The position numbers were made by a program, and so were the translations under genes. 7,994 bases of DNA from Desulfurobacterium sp. GTDB taxonomy: Bacteria; Aquificota; Aquificia; Desulfurobacteriales; Desulfurobacteriaceae. Under the pieces are notes generated by a model. The model was given only the letters and a program-made list of their open reading frames with translations, made no database searches and was not told the DNA's origin. Of this stretch, positions 5,556-7,994 are shown piece after piece; the first letter of the stretch is position 1, and every line of letters begins with the position of its first letter. The stretch covers positions 1-7,994 of the forward strand of contig QNYI01000143.1 of assembly GCA_003978805.1 (NCBI GenBank), written 5' to 3'.

Positions 5556-6845
5556 CTACCAGATTTCGCAAGCGACTATCGTTTCATCCCTCTGGGGCCC
5601 GGTAGAGACTATCGGGATTGAGGTTTCAAGGTAGTCTTCTATGAAGCGGATAAAGTTCTGGGCTTCCTTGGGGAGCTCCTCAAACCTCTTTACGTGGGTA
5701 GTTTTTCTCTTCCAGCCGGGAAGAGTCTCGTATATAGGCTTAACAAGGGATAGTTCCCTTGAAGTTGAAGGGAAACGCTCTAAAACTTCTCCTTCTATCT
5801 CGTAGCCGATACACACCTTTATCTCGTCAAAGGCGTCAAGGACGTCAAGCTTTGTAACTATTACACCGTCAAGGTCGTTAACCATCTTGGAGAACTTAAC
5901 GGCAAAGAGGTCAAGCCAACCGCAACGCCTTGGCCTACCCGTCGTAGAGCCGTACTCGTGCCCCCTTGCCCTTAGGAGCTCCCCCATACTGTCCTTTAAC
6001 TCCGTTGGGAAGGGCCCTCCTCCGACGCGGGTTGTGTAGGCCTTCATTATCCCGTAAACCTTTTCAACCTTGCGGGGACTAATACCCGCTCCCGCCGGAA
6101 TACCGAGGGCAGATGAGTTAGAGGAGGTTACGAAGGGATACGTCCCTACGTCTATATCAAGGAGAGTAGCCTGAGCTCCCTCAAAGAGGACGTTGTCTCC
6201 CCTATCTATAGCCTTATTTAGGAGCGTAACGGTGTCACAGATAAAGTCTGCTATCTTCTCGTAAACCCTCATCACGTGGGAGTAGATACTGTCAAAACTA
6301 AAGCTTACATCGTAGTTGTAAACGTACTTAAGGGTTAACTCCTTTTCTTTTATATTCCACCTGAGCTTTTCCTTAAAGGTTTCTTCGTCCCTAAGGTCTG
6401 CAATTCTTATGCCGACCCTTCCGGCCTTATCCCTGTAAGCAGGGCCAATACCTTTAAGGGTAGTTCCTATGGAGCCGTTTCCCCTGAGCTTTTCCAAAGC
6501 TGCATCAAGCTCTTTGTGGTAGGGAAGGATAAGGTGGGCCCTCTCGCTTACAAATATCCTTCCCTTTACGCTCTTACCCACCCTCTTTATGAACTCAATC
6601 TCGTTCAGGAGGCCTTCAAGGTCTATAACCATACCGTTGCCGAGAACGCACTTCTTATCCTCGTGGAGAACGCCGGAAGGTAGAAGGTGGAGAACGTACT
6701 TGTTCCCGTCTATAACTACCGTGTGGCCGGCGTTGTTTCCTCCCTGAAACCTCACGATGTAGTCGGCTTTTTCTGAAAGGATGTCAACGATTTTCCCTTT
6801 CCCCTCGTCACCCCACTGAGTTCCGACTATTGCAAGCGTAGACAT
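5556..6845 (-). CDS. purA: Adenylosuccinate synthetase
   Basis: PurA joins IMP and aspartate using GTP to give adenylosuccinate, the first step from IMP to AMP (cytoplasm). The 429-residue length is normal. Motifs in order are TQWGDEGKGKIVD (9-21, with catalytic Asp13), GGNNAGHT (35-42, catalytic His41), GTTLKGIGPAYRDKAGR (127-143), FEGAQATLLDIDVGTYPFVT (221-240), TTGRPRRCGWLD (301-312), TKLDVLD (331-337) and STGPQRDETI (414-423). The loop at 70-75 reads NGMVID where NGVVID is commoner, a conservative change. GGGAGG lies 7 nt before the ATG. It follows hisZ by only 32 nt on the same strand, so the two are very probably cotranscribed; hisZ-purA adjacency also occurs in many proteobacteria. The final codon block ends in TIVACEIW. 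Confidence 0.98.
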   Translation of the reverse strand: MSTLAIVGTQWGDEGKGKIVDILSEKADYIVRFQGGNNAGHTVVIDGNKYVLHLLPSGVLHEDKKCVLGNGMVIDLEGLLNEIEFIKRVGKSVKGRIFVSERAHLILPYHKELDAALEKLRGNGSIGTTLKGIGPAYRDKAGRVGIRIADLRDEETFKEKLRWNIKEKELTLKYVYNYDVSFSFDSIYSHVMRVYEKIADFICDTVTLLNKAIDRGDNVLFEGAQATLLDIDVGTYPFVTSSNSSALGIPAGAGISPRKVEKVYGIMKAYTTRVGGGPFPTELKDSMGELLRARGHEYGSTTGRPRRCGWLDLFAVKFSKMVNDLDGVIVTKLDVLDAFDEIKVCIGYEIEGEVLERFPSTSRELSLVKPIYETLPGWKRKTTHVKRFEELPKEAQNFIRFIEDYLETSIPIVSTGPQRDETIVACEIW

Positions 6846-6877
6846 TTAGTCGCCTCCCTTAAAATTTGCCGACGTAA

Positions 6878-7994
6878 TCATAGCGCATTATCAAAAACCT
6901 TACGCTCTTTAACAAAAGTCAAGATTGAGCCAACTATATTCTCTTCTTTAAGCTCAACAAAATCCTCCTGAGAAACGTAAAGGAGGTGTTTGGGGGGTTT
7001 TTCTCTGTTTAGAACTACGACGTAGTTATAACCCTTCTCAAAAGCTACCTTTAAAGACTCCCGAAAGTCCCTTTTAAGGATATCCCTCGCCACTACAAAG
7101 CCTTCTTCCCTTAAAGCTTTTGCAAGCTTGTAGGCCTTACAGAGCTCCTTTTTTAGGTCAATTATGTAAAAGTCCTTCCTGTAGCTTTTAAAGAGACCTT
7201 TCTTTTCAAGGAGAAACTCTAAGGCATCAACGTTTAGAGCTATTCCGGTGGCAGGGAGCTCCCTCCCAAACTTCCCTACGAGCTGGTCGTAACGTCCCCC
7301 TGCGCCTAAGGAAGAACCAAAGAGGGGATGGAAAACTTCAAAGGTTACACCCGTGTGGTACTTCATTCCCCTCTTCTCAGTTAGGTCAAAAATCACCTTC
7401 CTCTCAAAGCCGTAACTCCTTAAAACGGCGAGCATCTCCTCAAGCTCTTCAACTGCCTTCCTTGACCTTTCGTTTTTAAAGAGTTCCTTGGCCTTCCCGA
7501 GGATCTCCTCCTTCCCGTAGAGCTCCATAAGCCGTAAGATTTTCTCCCTCCTCTCGCCGGATATACCTTTTTCGTCAAGGAAGAACTCTATCCCGGAAAG
7601 GTCTTTATGTGCCAAAAGCCTTAAGAATTCATCCTTGTCGGGAATCCCAAGCTCCTCAACAACCCCCTCTACAAACTCAGAGTGACCTATGTCTATCTGG
7701 AAAGACTTGAGCCCCAACTTTTCAAGGATACTTACAACGACGGCAACTATCTCCGCATCCCCCTCTGCTTCTTCAACCCCCATCAGCTCAAAGCCGAACT
7801 GGAATATCTCTCTACCGGGAGGAGCATCCCTGAAAACCTTTCCGCTGTAGTAGAAACGGAATGGAGGTTCCTCATTCTTAAATGAGGAAGCAACGATTCG
7901 GGCAACTTGGGGAGTAAAGTCGGGACGGACGACCATTAACTTCCCTGTAATCCTATCAACTATCTTAAAGGAGAGTTCTTCAAGCCTTTCATAC
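6878..7994 (-). CDS. hisZ: ATP phosphoribosyltransferase regulatory subunit HisZ (5' end beyond the window)
   Basis: The frame stays open to the right edge, giving 371 residues that begin YERLEELSFKIVDR, so the true start lies outside; the ATG at 7936 is internal, since the preceding residues match the family. HisZ is a catalytically inactive HisRS paralogue that binds the short form of HisG and controls the first step of histidine synthesis. Numbering from the first visible residue, diagnostic stretches are RPDFTPQVARIVA (23-35, where HisRS has RPE-type sequence), FRDAPPGREIFQFGFELMG (54-72), RGMKYHTGVTFE (208-219) and GAGGRYDQLVGKFGRELPAT (230-249). The motif 3 region reads GIALNVDALEFL, so the GxER arginine of active HisRS is missing, which argues against an aminoacylating enzyme. 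About 98 residues from DFYIIDL (274) onward form a basic alpha/beta-looking C-terminal part. hisG is not in the window. It lies directly upstream of purA. Confidence 0.9.
   Translation of the reverse strand, partial: YERLEELSFKIVDRITGKLMVVRPDFTPQVARIVASSFKNEEPPFRFYYSGKVFRDAPPGREIFQFGFELMGVEEAEGDAEIVAVVVSILEKLGLKSFQIDIGHSEFVEGVVEELGIPDKDEFLRLLAHKDLSGIEFFLDEKGISGERREKILRLMELYGKEEILGKAKELFKNERSRKAVEELEEMLAVLRSYGFERKVIFDLTEKRGMKYHTGVTFEVFHPLFGSSLGAGGRYDQLVGKFGRELPATGIALNVDALEFLLEKKGLFKSYRKDFYIIDLKKELCKAYKLAKALREEGFVVARDILKRDFRESLKVAFEKGYNYVVVLNREKPPKHLLYVSQEDFVELKEENIVGSILTFVKERKVFDNAL

Noticed and set aside
7682..7885. Plus-strand reading frame of 67 codons within hisZ
   Set aside because: Antisense shadow of the conserved HisZ core, with no family resemblance.
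1..7994. CRISPR array, tRNA or rRNA gene, insertion sequence or phage remnant
   Set aside because: No regularly spaced repeats, cloverleaf-like stretch, transposase or terminal repeats were seen; coding sequence covers almost all of the window.

Overview
The window is gene-dense chromosomal DNA that looks like a thermophilic bacterium. Arg is written mostly as AGG/AGA, proteins are rich in Lys, Glu and Val, intergenic gaps are almost absent, and the ribosomal protein L28 is the four-cysteine (zinc-type) form. Wording of the proteins (QueA, GlmU, PurA, HisZ) reminds me of Aquificota, perhaps Desulfurobacteriaceae (Thermovibrio/Desulfurobacterium). That assignment is from memory and unverified. 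Nothing points to plasmid, phage, insertion sequence or CRISPR.

Layout: (1) positions 1-164, minus strand, hold the N-terminus of anthranilate synthase component I (trpE), cut by the window edge. (2) Positions 165-250 are a short divergent intergenic region with a candidate promoter and a 16-bp palindrome just before queA. (3) Positions 251-5294, plus strand, carry six genes in which every junction overlaps: queA, a DUF3108 exported protein, a Nudix hydrolase of ADP-ribose pyrophosphatase type, glmU, trpC, and an exported cysteine-free thioredoxin-fold protein. (4) Positions 5295-5320 contain a small GC hairpin between convergent genes. (5) Positions 5320-7994, minus strand, carry hisZ (5' end outside the window), purA and rpmB, in that transcriptional order.

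The plus-strand cluster mixes tRNA modification (queuosine), cell-envelope precursor synthesis (UDP-GlcNAc), tryptophan synthesis, nucleotide clean-up and two exported proteins. It is best read as a compact housekeeping operon held together by translational coupling, not as one pathway. The minus-strand cluster pairs HisZ, the regulatory subunit of the first histidine enzyme, with PurA, the first AMP-specific enzyme; the histidine pathway releases AICAR into purine synthesis, so the pairing makes metabolic sense.

I did not find a new defence or mobile system. The points most worth following are the exported DUF3108 protein whose whole signal peptide is encoded out of frame inside the conserved 3' end of queA, and the TlpA-like exported protein in which both cysteines of the expected CXXC are serine. 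The palindrome and possible shared control between trpE and queA are weaker leads.
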